A stretch of DNA of 64,000 nt from Haematococcus lacustris (Eukaryota; Chlorophyta; Chlorophyceae; Chlamydomonadales; Haematococcaceae), in the NCBI GenBank assembly GCA_030144725.1, contig JASKMD010000019.1, positions 2,892,001-2,956,000 of the forward strand. Direction: 5' to 3'. This document shows, piece by piece, positions 1-11,422 of the stretch; position 1 is the first letter of the stretch, and each line of letters starts with the position of its first letter. The translations under genes were made by a program, and so were the position numbers. A model generated the notes under the pieces. The model saw only the letters and a list, made by a program, of their open reading frames with translations. It searched no databases and had not been told where the DNA came from.

Positions 1-739
1 GAGCCCGGACAGGTCGTATCGTATCGTCATGCGCATGTACGCTCTTTTTCAGCCAAAAAGTCAGAATCCGAGAATACGAGGAATACGGCCGTATTTTGGC
101 CGTATTTGGTAACACTGCTGACAACACCTGGGAGCCTGCCAGCAATCTAGCAAATGCCCCTGATTGCGTGAACTTGTATAAGGCTCAGAATGGCTTGCTG
201 TGAATTAAATGTGGGACATGGGCTCCATGTGGTCATGCTGGTTGCTTTGCTGCATGCTATGTGCCTTGGTGTGCTATGGTTCCAGTTGCTCATATGAGTC
301 TGGCTAGTCTGGTACCCAGCGTCCACTGGCTCTGTGAGTCTGGGCTGGAAGGGTCCATGGTGACCCTATACTCCCGTGAGCGACCTGCATCCGGATGGGC
401 AGGAGTTCCAAACTAGCGGTCATGTACTGCGAGTCCATGCCATGATGGCCTATGGGCGGAACGGCCATCCCTTAGGAGGGGGAGGAATGTAGCGTTCCGG
501 TTCTGCACTAAGCGGATCGGCGCTAGTGTCACTGCTGAAGTGTGATACAGGCAGGTTAAGTGGTGGGCTGTACTGCTGCCCACCATTCGGGTTCGATCCC
601 CGGAGGCCGTTCTATGTCTTAGCCTGGTTGCGCTGCAGCAGTCTGACACCTGTAACTGCGGTTAGCGTTGCATGGCGTTCACACACTGAAAAGATTTAAG
701 GCGCGTTCTTTCTGAACGCTACAACAGCCAAGGCTCGAA
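1..739. other. Intergenic, no gene recognised
   Basis: No convincing coding exon is visible. Around 551-606 there is a tRNA-like pair of Pol III boxes (TTAAGTGGTGG, then GGGTTCGATCC about 33 nt later) and the second box sits in a plausible T-arm, but no matching acceptor stem is present. A tRNA-derived SINE head is possible. The rest is mixed-composition sequence with no recognised content. Confidence 0.4.
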
Positions 740-952
740 TGTAATAGTCGACATCTGTGCAGATGTCGTCGTCAGCAGCTGCACAGATGTCGGTATCAAC
801 ATCTGCACAGCCAAGCACCGATTGTAATAGTCGACATCTGTGCAGATGTCGACTTCCCGCAGCTGCACAGATGTCGACATCGCCTGCATCTGTACAGATG
901 TCGACTAGCAGCAGCTGTGCAGATGAAGAACGACCGACATCTGTACAGATAA
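740..952. repeat. Cluster of CAGATGTCGAC dyads
   Basis: The motif GACATCTGTGCAGATGTC, a near-perfect palindrome, and its halves (CAGCTGCACAGATGTCGAC) recur about eight times in alternating orientation within 210 bp. The weak ORFs across it on both strands are products of the repeat and are not called. It could be a decayed satellite or a cluster of protein-binding dyads. Confidence 0.6.
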
Positions 953-1054
953 ATAATTTAAGAAAGCCGCGGACCAACTACGTCGCAACGGTTGCGCGGA
1001 TTAGCGTAAGACTTGTACCGTTCGAACGGCCTTCTACTCTAATTTTCAAAGAGC

Positions 1055-1361
1055 TACACTCCTACAAATTAATCCCTGCGTCCGTCCCTGCGTGTTAACC
1101 AACCTTGTCCGATCGGGCTGAAATTTTAATAGATGGTACTTTGCAAAAAATAAAACATATTTTGCAAGAAAAATATTTTGAAATAATCAGCAGCTGTTGT
1201 GCTGTGGCCCGCAACCTATCCCTGCACTCTAGCCACAGGGCCACAGCGCAGCCGCCTTTGTTTTTTTTCCTGCAAACTACCATCTTTCAAAATTTCAGCC
1301 CGATCGGACAAGGTCTGTCAACACGCAGGGACGGACGCAGGGATTAATTTGTAGGAGTGTA
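1055..1361. mobile_element. 303-bp MITE with ~88-bp TIRs and TA target duplication
   Basis: The element spans 1057-1359 and is bounded by TA on both sides (1055-1056 and 1360-1361). It starts CACTCCTACAAATTAATCCC and ends with the reverse complement. The two arms match over about 88 bp with only a handful of differences (including a short mismatched patch near position 40), around a roughly 125-bp centre. No transposase is encoded. TA duplication with long TIRs fits a Tc1/mariner-type non-autonomous element (Stowaway-like class). The arms would fold into one long hairpin. Confidence 0.9.
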
Positions 1362-1911
1362 TGGTCGGTCCAATCGCGACCGGTCCTTGTTTTACATCAG
1401 TGCGCCTCCCGGCCCTGCCCCTCCCTCTGCTTCCACCTGTGTCTTGTGTTGTGCCCGCTTCATACCACGGCCCGCGCATCTTTGAGGGTGACTATGGTAT
1501 GCATGCTCATGGGTGGCTTGTTCGGCCTGTGCAAGCCCCAACGCCAAGCCTCAGGCGCCCAGGGACGCTGCCTGTTGCAAATGTGTGAGCCAGAATCACT
1601 TCCCTTGTGCAACAAGATTGAGCAGCTCACCGGCTGCCTGCTGCAGCTGCCCCATGTAGGCCGTCAGCAAACAACAAAGGTGTCGGCTGAGCTGAGGCAG
1701 AGGCACACCAACACTTGGCACTCCAAGAGAGTTTATAATAAGTGCAACGGTGTAAGGAGTTGAACCCACACCGCCACTAACGGCGGGCAGGCAGCTGGGG
1801 TCACCAGGGTTTGCGCCCTGGCTGCGAGGGATGGTGCGGAGGGCCGAGCCGCGAGTGATCAGACCCCGCAGCTACAGAAACCTAACCGCTAGCGCCTTGT
1901 TGCGTCGCGCA
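1362..1911. other. Intergenic with a diverged copy of a downstream gene segment
   Basis: Positions about 1389-1460 resemble 12196-12260, which lies in the zinc-finger gene's last exon, so a fragment of that or a related sequence appears to be duplicated here. On the minus strand near 1767-1778 a B-box-like GGGTTCAACTCC is present. No other gene is seen. Confidence 0.35.
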
Positions 1912-3897
1912 TCAGCTAGCGGGCGCTTCCGCTGCCACCAGCACCGGGTAGTCCAGCAACGTGCGTTTGTCAGGCAACTTCAGGTGGCGGCGCCCGCCGT
2001 TGAGCAGGTAGTTGCCGGCGTAATCCAGCTGCGATAGCAGCCACCCCTCATGCTTCCCGGGCTCCTCATCCTCACACACTCGCCACCTGCGGCCGGCCCC
2101 GCCAGACAATGTTGCGCATCGCACGCCTGACACCTACCCTGACACCTCGCGAGGCTGCCACCCGCCCCTGACGCAACCTCCCTGCCCTTACAGGTGCCTT
2201 GGCTGAGTGAGGGTCATGGTGAGTGCTGCTGACTGACCCACCAGCCTGGTCAGCTGCAGCAGTAGTGGATGAGTGAGGGAGTGTCACTACCAGTCAGGTG
2301 GAGGGCTGGACTAGAATGGACTGGGCCGGGGGCTAGGGCACCTATCTGCCCTGAGCCCCTCCACACCTCACCCCACCTGCCCGGACTCCGTCACCCTTCC
2401 TGCTTTCCCTCTCTTCCCCTCCCCATCCCTGCCCCCTCCTCCCGCCCCATCCCTGCCCCCTCTTCCCCTCCCCATCCCTGCCCCCACCACCCCAACCGGC
2501 TTGCTCTGCCCTTTGCTAGCGCCCAAGCAGCAACACCCCCCCACATGCCCCTAGGTACCTACGTGAGCCGTCCTCCCCCCTAAGGCTCTGCCCCGCACCT
2601 GAAGTGCAGCGTGAAGTTGCGGCGCTGCAGCTCCCACCAGAAGGCCGCCTTGGGGGCCTCCTTCCAGGGGCCCAGCCAGTCGTGGCTGGCCACCGTATAC
2701 TGGTCGAAGCGGTTGCGCAGCTGGCCTGCAGCCAGGGCTAGTCCCAGTTTAGTTCGGTCTGCATGGCTCGTTACCTGAACTCATGATGCCCCCCGCCCCC
2801 CTTGCTGCCACTGGTGCGCACGCCTGGTGAGAGGTAAGGGTGGGGGGTAGGGGGGAGGCGGGGGGAGGCGGGCCATGTGGTAGCAATGAGGGTGAGAAGG
2901 TCAGGGAGCAGGGAGGTCAAGGGGCAGGTGGGGCGTCACGCCAGTGCGGGGCTAGGCCGAGGCCGTTGCAATCGTGATGATTGGGCAGGGGGATGAAGGA
3001 GGGTGTTAGAGAGGGCCGGGGAGTATTGTGTTGGAATAGGTGCGCACGAGATGTTAGTGTTGCACATCCGGTGCATTATATACCCACGTAGCATTCCTCC
3101 CCACCTATAGGGGTCCGTCCTCGGGACCTCAGCTCTACAAGGCCGTGCCTTGGGCATGTTGGTGCACACGAGCGAGCGAAACCCCATCCGGACTCCACTA
3201 TAGGATGTGGGAGACACACCACGCACTTTCCAAGGATCGAATCTGTGTGTAACGTGCATATAAGTCTACAGGCGTTGCACGTTGTCATTTCATGAGCTCC
3301 TATTAGTCGTGGTGTCTCTCCCACATCCGGTGGTAAGATTACTAGGATGGGGTTTCGCTCGCTCGTGTGCACCAACATGCCCAAGGCAAGCCCTTGTAGA
3401 GCTAAGGGCCCGAGGACGGACCCCAATAGGTGGGGAGGAATGTTACGTGGGTATATAATGCACCGAATGTGCAACATTAACATCTCATGAGCTCCTATTA
3501 GTCGTTACACTGTGTCCTCTCCGCACATCGGGTATCGGTTGGAAACCAATGTTGCGTTGGAATAGGTGCTCGCGAGATGTTAGTGTTGCACATCCGGTGC
3601 ATTATATACCCACATAACAGGGAGGGCCACACGAGTCCCAGCTGCCCCCTGACTTGGCAGACAGGCGAACCTGGCACCCCCCCCACCTGCTTTGCCGAGG
3701 TAGAAGGCCAGGATGTATTTGTCGGTGCGGAGCGCGCCTGGTGGTCGAGCGCCCCACTCATACACCCCTGGCTGCAAGGGCACACGGCACCGCACCACCT
3801 CGAGCGCCTGCTGCCCCACCTCCAGCCAGCCTAACCAGTCCTTGAACAACCTGCGCAGTGAACGGTAGGGGCGGGCCAGCGGCACCCCCTCACCCAT
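1912..3897 (-). CDS. GIY-YIG-domain protein, three exons (N-terminus uncertain)
   Basis: Three minus-strand exons join in frame: 3687-3897, 2599-2725 and 1912-2086 (211+127+175 nt, 170 residues). Introns have GT-AG ends. The spliced protein contains PGVYEWGA, then about 12 residues later FYLGKAGQLRNRFDQYT, which is the GIY...YIG pair followed by the conserved Arg region. Further on is FRWRVCEDEEPGKHEGWLL and LDYAGNYLLNGG, like the DYAWN block of plant and algal GIY-YIG-like proteins. The family fold is a nuclease; catalytic activity is not shown here. The YLGKAG/QLRNRF junction is what fixes the first splice. The first Met (3897) may not be the true start, because an upstream exon could precede it. 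Intron 1 (2726-3686) carries LTR-like repeats. No polyadenylation signal was identified. Confidence 0.7.
3026..3620. repeat. LTR-like repeats in inverted arrangement, inside an intron
   Basis: A segment starting about 3026 with TGTGTTGGAATAGG and carrying GTGCATTATATACCCAC, ACCAACATGCCCAAGGC-type sequence and GGATGTGGGAGA recurs in reverse orientation at about 3310-3510. Its first ~70 bp recur directly at about 3552-3620. The TGTTGGAATAGG start and an internal TATA-like box resemble the left end of Copia-type LTRs. No retroelement protein is present, so these are LTR remnants or a fold-back derivative. Confidence 0.6.
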
Positions 3898-5860
3898 CCT
3901 GTTTCCTCTCTTCTCCCCTTCCTACCACTCTTCCTGCCTAGACAGCCTGGGTGACCTAGCACACCCAGCGGTGACCCAGACCCTGACAGGCGTGACAGCT
4001 GACCAGTCAGCTGCACACTGCAGGCACTGCAGCACAGCACTGCTGCATACTGCACATTGCTGCATATCTGACCAATTGGGAAAAACATAGGAAAAACATA
4101 GGAAAAACATACGTCAAAAGTTTTCCATACCAAATCAGCGTATCTCCAACAAGGCGTATAACTAAAGTAACTCGGGTCGGTTTACCAAGGCTGCAAAGAG
4201 CGTGCAGCTTGTTCCGCGTGTTCCGCAAGTGTACCGCAAGTCTGAAACTGATGCAACTGATGCAACCAACGTAGCCAATGCGACTCTACGCGACGCGAAG
4301 GACGGGGTCTAGAAAGGCTAGTTGAGGCAGTCGACATGTGTTGAGCAAAGTGCGCTTTTCCTTAATCCTCGAGTGAGGCGCCCCCGACATAAGGTTGGCA
4401 ATATGCATGCAAATTCTCTCTCAATACTGCACCACTTTCGATACTGCACCACTTTCGATCACATTGGCAGCTGCGATCAGTCCGCGTAGCATGACCATCA
4501 GCGCAAGCCATTGCAGTCTTTGCGGGCGTACTGCCACATGTGCCCGCGAACGAATCATAGGGGCAAGACGGCTCTCCCTGGCACGGTAAGCCACATCGTT
4601 GTGGCCCCATCTACCTAGCGTAGTGAGCTGGTTTTGCACAAATGGAATGTCCGGCAAACACCCAACGCGATGCCTGCGGGGCGTGCTGGGCACCTTGACG
4701 GGGTGAATGAAGCATGAATCTGTGCTCACTATCGCGGAATACATCATTTGGGTCGGCGCACACTAAGGTATCACCGGGTTGCACCCCCCCCTCCTCCACT
4801 ATGTCCTTCACTGTGTTGCACCCGCTGCACCCACACGAAAATGGCCACACTATGTTTGTTCTTGACTCAATGGCGAACCCACTAAAACAAATCCCACATC
4901 ACACAGCCAAGGCCTCAATCAGTTTGACAGCTTCAAAGTTACATCATGTTCACCAGGCAGGTTCAAGACCACGGCATGCAACAACCCACGATGCCCGCCC
5001 CCCCTCCACCCATCATTGCAGCAGCCCACCTCATTGAGCCTGCCCACCCCCACCCAGCCCTTCCCCTCGCCCCCTCCACAAGCACACCCCCTCCTAGCCC
5101 ACCCCTCCCAGAGCTTCACTTTGGGGTGGCAGTTGAGCTATGAAACTTTGCACGCAGGTGGATGGCATGTAGGGGAGCGTAACTCTTAGAGGAGCCCAGC
5201 CCAGACTCGGTCATGGTGTGGAGTTGTGTGACAGACTGCATGGCTCTGGCTCTGAGATATGCTGGGTTGGGAGGTTAAAGACTCAAGAAAGCCTTTTGTC
5301 TTATCTGAGTACCGTAGTGATACGCCTTGTTGGTGGTTTCACCAAATCAAATCGTCACCAAATTGTATCACCAAATCGAATGCGGCTGTCACCAAATCTG
5401 TATCATTAACACATGGTAGATGGCGCCAAAGCAAAACCGAAGGCGGCGGCCCTAGCAGTGAACAAAATGCATGTGTGGACAATGTGCTATTGCCGGGTGT
5501 TGTAGATGTATTGAGAATACAGAGTCACCAAACATGTATCACTTCAATACTTCAGCCAGGCGTTGACACCAAATATGTGCCAATGGGGCCTTTGGGCCCG
5601 ATTTTGTGGTTTTCACCGAATCAGCGTATCACCAATAGAGCGCGACTGGTTCAATCAACTTCCTGATGATCTTAATGATCCTGATGATTTTGGGCCTTTA
5701 ACGTGCTTAAACAAATCTTTAACCATCTTTAGCCACACCAGCCTAACACCCTAACGACTCGGAGTGCAGTTGGGGTTTGATAGAGGTCTTGCGGCAGATA
5801 GTATACACGTTTCAACAACAAAGAACGCCCCCGATATCTAGAGAGCCAGGCAGATAGCTT
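3898..5860. other. Intergenic, degenerate TCACCAAAT repeats
   Basis: No gene could be supported. At 4083-4112 GGAAAAACATA is tandemly repeated three times. Minus-strand open frames at 4360-4850 contain Cys-rich stretches (e.g. SCGCSGC) but no family was recognised. At 5338-5400 and again near 5525-5640, CACCAAATC/TATCACCAAAT units recur irregularly, a decayed tandem repeat. Confidence 0.4.
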
Positions 5861-8650
5861 CATTAAGAATACTAGGGCAGTGGGCCCGTCCCACATAGTC
5901 AGCCGGTCAAGCAAGCCAACATGCAGCAAAACAAAACTATGCACGTCCAAGTCCACTTGCAATGTGTGTGTTAATGATGTTCGCATGCTTGCCTCCTGCT
6001 TTTGATCATAAGGTTGCTGCCGCTGCCGCTGCTCCAGCCGCTGCTGCCGCTGCCCCTGTTGCCCCTGCTGCTGCTGCCCCTGCTGCTGCTGCCCCTGTTG
6101 CTGTCGCCGCCGCCGCTGCCTCCGCTGCCTCCGCTGCTGCCACTGCTGCCGCTGCTACCCCTACCCCTGCTACTGCTGCCCCTGCTGCTGCTGCCCCTGT
6201 TGCTGCTGCCCCGGCCTCTGCTGCCACTGCACCAGCTGCAGCTGCCCCTGCTGCTGCTGCCCCTTCTGCTCCTGCCCCTGCTGCTGCTGCCCCTGCTGCT
6301 GCTGCTGCCCCTGCCCCTGCTGCTGCCCCTGCTGTGCCTTCCCTGCCCCTGCTGCCCCTGCTGCTACTGCCCCTGCTGCTCCTGACCCTGCTGTTCCTGC
6401 CCCAGCTGCTGCTGCCCCTGCCCCTGCAGCCCCTGCTGTTGCTGCCCCTGCTGCTGCTGCACCTGCTGCTGCTGCACCTGCCCCAGCTGATGCTGCCCCT
6501 GCTGCCCCTGCTGCTCCTGCAGTTGCTGCCCCTTCTGCCCCTTCTGCCCCTTCTGCCCCTTCTGCTGCTGCCCCTGCTGCTGCTGCCCCTGCTGCTGCTG
6601 CCCCTACTGTTGTCCCTGCTGCTCCTGCCCCTGCTGCTGCTGCCTCTGCTGCTGCTGCCCCTGCTGCCCCTGCTGCTGCTGCCCCTTCTGCTGCTGCACC
6701 TGCTGCCGCTGCCCCTGTTGTTGTTGCCCCTGCTGTTGCTGTCCCTGCTGCTGCTGCCTCTGCTGCTCCTGCCCCTGCTGCTGCTGCCCCTGCTGCTCCT
6801 GCCCCTGCTGCTGCTGCCCCTGCTGCTCCTGCCCCTGTCGCTACGCTCCGCGGCTGCTGGCTTCGGTCTCGAGCTTTGAAGCACCAGCGCCGCGGCCTCG
6901 CGTTTTTAGGGCACCTAAAACTACCGGCGATTCCACTATCTACTACTCAAAACGAGGTCAATTAACGATTACAACCGAGTAAAACTCAATTACGTCGTAG
7001 ATAATGGTGTCGCGGGTCGTAATAGGCGGTTGTAAAAGGCGAGGCCGAGACCGAGCCTATCTCAACTGCCTAAAACGGCAGGGGCAGCAGCTGCAGCAGG
7101 GGCAGCAACAGCAGGCGCAGGGGCGGCAGGGGCAGCAACAGCAGGGGCAGCAGCAGCAGGGGCAGCAGCAGCAGGGGCAGCAGCAGCTGGGGCGGGGGCA
7201 GCAGGGGCAGGGGCCGCAGCAGCAGGGGCAGCAGCAGCTGGGGCAGCAGGGGCAGGGGCAGGAGCAGCAGGGGCAGGAGCAGCAGGGGCAGCAACAGCAG
7301 GGGCAGCAGCAGCAACATGGGTGGCAGGGGCAGCTGAGGCAGGGGCAGCAGCGGCAGCAGCGGCCACACCAGTAGGGACAGAAGCAGGAGGGGCAGCAGC
7401 AGCAGCAAGTACAGCAGCAAGGGCGGCAACAGCATGGGCAGCAGTAGCAGGGGCAGCAGCAGCTGCAGGGGCAGCAGCAAGGGCGGTAGGGGCAGTGGCA
7501 GCAGCAGGAGCAGAAGCAGCTGCAGCAGTGACAGCAGCGGCATCAGCGGCGGCGGCATCAGCGGCGGCAGCAGCAGCAGCGGCATCATCACCAGCAGTAG
7601 CAAAGGCAGCAGCAGCAGGGGCAGCAGCAACAGGGGCAGCAGTAGCAAGGGCAGCAGCAGCATGGGCAGGAGCAGCAGTGTTGTGGGGAAGTCATCCAGC
7701 CCATCAGTCTTCTGTGTGTAGTGACGATGGACCTGTGAATGGTGACATGTTTCACTGTGACATGTCGCTCTTAAGCTAGTTCTCTAGCAGTTTATGTAAC
7801 GCAAGATCTGTGCTCCTCAACAAGCAGGGGCAGGAGCAGCAGGGGCAGGGGCAGCAGCGGCAGCAGTGGCAGGGACAGCGGCAGCGGCAGCAACCTTATG
7901 ATTCAAAGCAGGAGGCAACAGCTTGAGCATGCAACTGGGTGTGGCAGCAGGCTGGAAGTGGAGGGAGTTCCATCAGGGTGTTGATGGCACACTTATAGGC
8001 CAGCGGTGCATTAAACCAGCCATCACATGTTGCATGCTGGTGGTTTATACTTGGCAATGGGTGCAGAGGGATTGTGCGATGGCACACATTTGATGCTTCA
8101 GCTGAATAGTGCAAGCGATGAACAGCCAGCTGAGGATCGGCAAGCACGACAACGGGGACATGACTGGCTCTACATGAGGGTTGAAGGATCCAACAGCAAT
8201 CCCACACTATGTAACAAACAGCAACACGGTGAAAAGACATTCCACTTGAGCAATGTCAAGTGTCCTTGGAGGTGGCTGAGGCCAGTGTTCAGTAAGGCAC
8301 GTCAGGTAATCACGGGCCACACTGTCAACATGAGCATGACCTGAGCAGGTTCCACTTGACCTGACACATGACCTTCCCTGGTGGCAGGATAGCAAGGGCA
8401 TGCCGTGAGGCTTCTCTACACCCTGCTTGCACGCTTGATGGCGAGGGCGTAGTCTTTACTTCATTCTTGACACATGACCTGATGTTGCCAACCCAGGGAC
8501 GTGCATAGTTTTGTTTGGCTGCATGCAGGCTTGCTTGACCGGCTGTCTATCGGGCTGGTTGTTAAAGAAATGTGGTGCGGCCGGAGGCCGCACATACATA
8601 TGTTGCCTGCTGCCCGTCCGATGTGGGACGGGCCCACTGCCCTAGTAACG
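5860..8650. repeat. Large inverted-repeat structure with opposed GCTGCTGCCCCT arrays
   Basis: Left arm: a block at about 5875-5955 (GGGCAGTGGGCCCGTCCCAC, then the AACAAAACTATGCACGTCC region), a short spacer, GCCTCCTGCTTTTGATCATAAGG, and a (GCTGCTGCCCCT)n array to about 6836. Right side in reverse complement: (AGGGGCAGCAGC)n at about 7077-7680 and 7827-7890, then CCTTATGATTCAAAGCAGGAGG at 7896-7917, and the outer block again at about 8495-8645. Unique sequences at both depths match in inverted order, so this is an inverted duplication or fold-back element and not two coincidental microsatellites. The long Ala/Pro, Leu/Pro and Gln frames across it are low-complexity and are not called as genes. 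Confidence 0.65.
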
Positions 8651-10800
8651 CATGAAAACAGAACTAAACTATGCACATTGCTGCTGGCACACTGCACTGC
8701 TGGCAGCAGCCGGGCAGCGGGTGCCCTAGGCAGTGGTGCTGCCAACAGGGCCGCTGCAGGCCATGAAGCCAGCCAGGAGCCCCCTGATCTGCGGCCCGCC
8801 ACGCACCTGTCGTGGTTGTGCGGCACACTCTCCCGCAGCTGCGCGCGCAGCTGCCGGTCAGATGCCTCGGGGCAGGCCGCCAGCGCCGCCACGACCGGGT
8901 GCAGGCCGGGCGCGGTGTCGTCCTCCGGCAGCCCGGCCTTTGATCGTGGTGTTGCCCCGGGCCCCCCACGGCATGAGGAGGAAGGGTGTGGGGTGCTGAT
9001 GCGGGGTGTTGGCTGGCTGGCTGCAGGGGCAGGAGGGGGGGGCGGGGCATGCGAGGGGGTGGCAGGGCCAGCCAGGTAGGTGTGTGTTGAGGGGGGGCTG
9101 GTGGGCGCTGGGTCACTGGCCGTGTCTGTCCGCCTGCAGCTCTGCTCCCCCTCCCAGTGCTGGTAGACAGGGGGCCGCTGCCTGCAGGGCTGCCCCGCCT
9201 GCTCCTGTTGGTGCTGGGGCTGGCCAGCTGCCCCGCCTTCAGCAGCTTGGCGGGCCTGGTCGCGTCTGACCTCCTCGGCTGCAGCCGCCACCCAGGGGGG
9301 TAGGGGGGCGGGCGCTGCAGGCCCAGGCCCCGCCACCTCCTTGGCGCCGCTGCCCTCAGGCCCAGGACCGCAAGTGGGGGTGGCTGGGGGGGCTGCTGGG
9401 GCGGGGGGGAGAGGAGGGTGGTGTGAGGCGGGGGATGCATGAGGCCAGGGGGTAAGGGGGTGGGTGGGGTGGGGTGGCGGCAAGATCTGGGGGTACTGCT
9501 CAGGCCAGGGGGGGCAGGGGAGGGGCAGCCGGGCAGGTGCGGGGGCAGCAGCAGTGGACACGGCGCTGGAGCAGGGTGTGGCTGCCAGGGGGCGGCTGGG
9601 CTCAGCCTGGGGCCGCGGTGGGCATGGTGGTGGCGGCGACTGGTGAGGATGAGGGCTCTGGGGCCAACGCTGCTGCTGCTGCTGCGGTGGCGGGGGGGCA
9701 TAGAGCTGCTGCTGCTGCTGCTGCGGGTGGAGGGCAGTGAGCTGGGTGAGGGGCGGCCCCTGGGGCGTGGTGGCTGCAGAGTGGCCGCAGCTGTCCTGGG
9801 GTGCGGGGGGGTAGCTCAGGGTGGCTGCAGGCCCTGAGGCGCTGGGGGCAGGGGAGGGGGGGGGGGGGGCCGCTGCAGCGCCTCGCTCACCTTGCCCGCC
9901 GCCTTGCGCAGCGCATGCTTGGCCTTGGTGGCGGCAGCGCTGAGGCGAGCGGGCATGGGGGGTGTGGTCTGGCAGGTGGTGGTGGGGGTGTTACAAGGGG
10001 ATGTCCCCTGAGGGGGCGGCTGGTGAGCAGGCGGGGCAAGGCCCCAGGCAGGGGGAGCATGCTGTGAGTCGCCCGCCCTGCAGGGTTGCCCATTAGCGGT
10101 GGGGTCAACAGCCAGCGCTGAGCGGGCCGCGACGGCACAGGACTCCGCATAGGCAGCAGACGCTTGAGCAGAGGCCAGTGCTGCGGCAGCTGCTGCCGCC
10201 ACTGCTGCCGCCAGCTGTGCAGCGGGTGTGGAGCCTAGCTGCAGGGAGAGGCCCCTGGGTGGCTGTGGGGCTACGGGCCCTGGCCCTGGAGGCGGGGGTG
10301 CAGGGCTGGGTGGGGCTGAGCTGCGCCCGCCACTGGCTGCTGCCCCAGGCCCTGTGGGGTGGGTGGGGTGGGCCTGCTGCTCCGGGTAGGCCTGCTGCTC
10401 CGGCTGCTGAGGGCATGGCAGAATACCTGTTTCTTTGTAGGCCTTCCATGCTGCACTGATGTTAGGCTTGCTCAAGTGCATGCCCTTGCAGTGCCCTTGG
10501 AATTCATTCCAAGACATGCGGTGTATGATGTCAAACTTCTTGGTGGTGTGTTTGACCTCCGTCACAACATCCAGCCCTGCAGTGCAAGCAGGGACACAGC
10601 AGCCAAACACACTGCAGGCATGGATGGTGGCTTACAAGATTGCTTGCTAAGCTTGCAAGGTCCACAAGATCAGCTGCTCTTTGAGTTCTTGGGGATCTTA
10701 TTGTGTGGACCATATGCAAGTGAGTTGTTGCCTCAGCAGCCAACAATATGCAGCCAACAACAGTGCAACGAAAGCATTGTTGCCTTAGCACCAGCATTGC
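8461..10800 (-). pseudogene. Relic of a pogo/Tigger-like DDE transposase with Pro/Ala-rich tail
   Basis: Minus-strand frame 10610-9816 (joined by a 1-2 base shift to sequence up to about 10797) reads a block ending KKFDIIHRMSWNEFQGHC then LSKPNISAAWKAYKETGILP. That resembles the end of pogo/Tigger DDE transposases (NI..AF..TGI.P). The rest of the catalytic DDE domain is not visible. Downstream, frames 9701-8664 and 9561-8461 are rich in Pro, Ala and Gln but contain more ordered pieces (AAEEVRRDQARQAAEGG; HPVVAALAACPEASDRQL). G-runs separate the frames. It is best read as a decayed element ORF; a fast-evolving host gene is the alternative. Confidence 0.4.
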
Positions 10801-11422
10801 AACGAAAGCTTGAACCGTGGACCTTACGCACCCGTGTTGTCCACTCCCGCGCTCGCCTCCCCAGCCGAAGCGAGCTGTCCGTGCTGCTCCACCCTATTCC
10901 ACCCGGTTCCATCCATCGCGCACTGCTTCAAGGAGCCAATATGTGCAGGGCCCTACTACCTGCAGGGCCCTGCTAAAGCTCGCGGTCGTGCAACGCGGAG
11001 GTTGGACAACCTTTCTAGGCTGAAAAAAAATGTAAAGCGCCCCTCTCTTCTGTAGCACCGAAAATCCAAAACGTAGCCGAACATGATACACATAACTCTA
11101 CATTGAGTGCTTCTACTGCCTCACATCAAGGTCAGTATCCACAAGCTTGCACATAAGCTAGAAGTTTCTTTTCAGCAGGTACAACAGCAGCTCATGCACT
11201 AGGTCAGCTTCACCTATGCAGTTCGGGCAGCCAGGCAGACACTCCATACACTTCACAACCATGCACGACCCCACCACCTGCCACTGCGGTCAGGCTGGGC
11301 AGCTGCTGCACCTCCTACTCATGTTTGCCGCTTCTTAGGCTAGTGCAGTCTAGCTCAGCACCATCCAGCTGACATAGTGTGAGGAGCACCTTCCCGCAGC
11401 TTCCTACCACCCGCTGTGCCAG
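10801..11422. other. Intergenic, no gene recognised
   Basis: Mixed-composition spacer downstream (minus sense) of the zinc-finger gene stop. No conserved ORF, RNA or repeat was recognised. Confidence 0.35.

Noticed and set aside
5962..7779. Ala/Pro, Leu/Pro, Gln and Ser/Gly-rich ORFs up to 305 codons
   Set aside because: Low-complexity readings of the GCTGCTGCCCCT arrays in several frames on both strands; no domain and no splice support.
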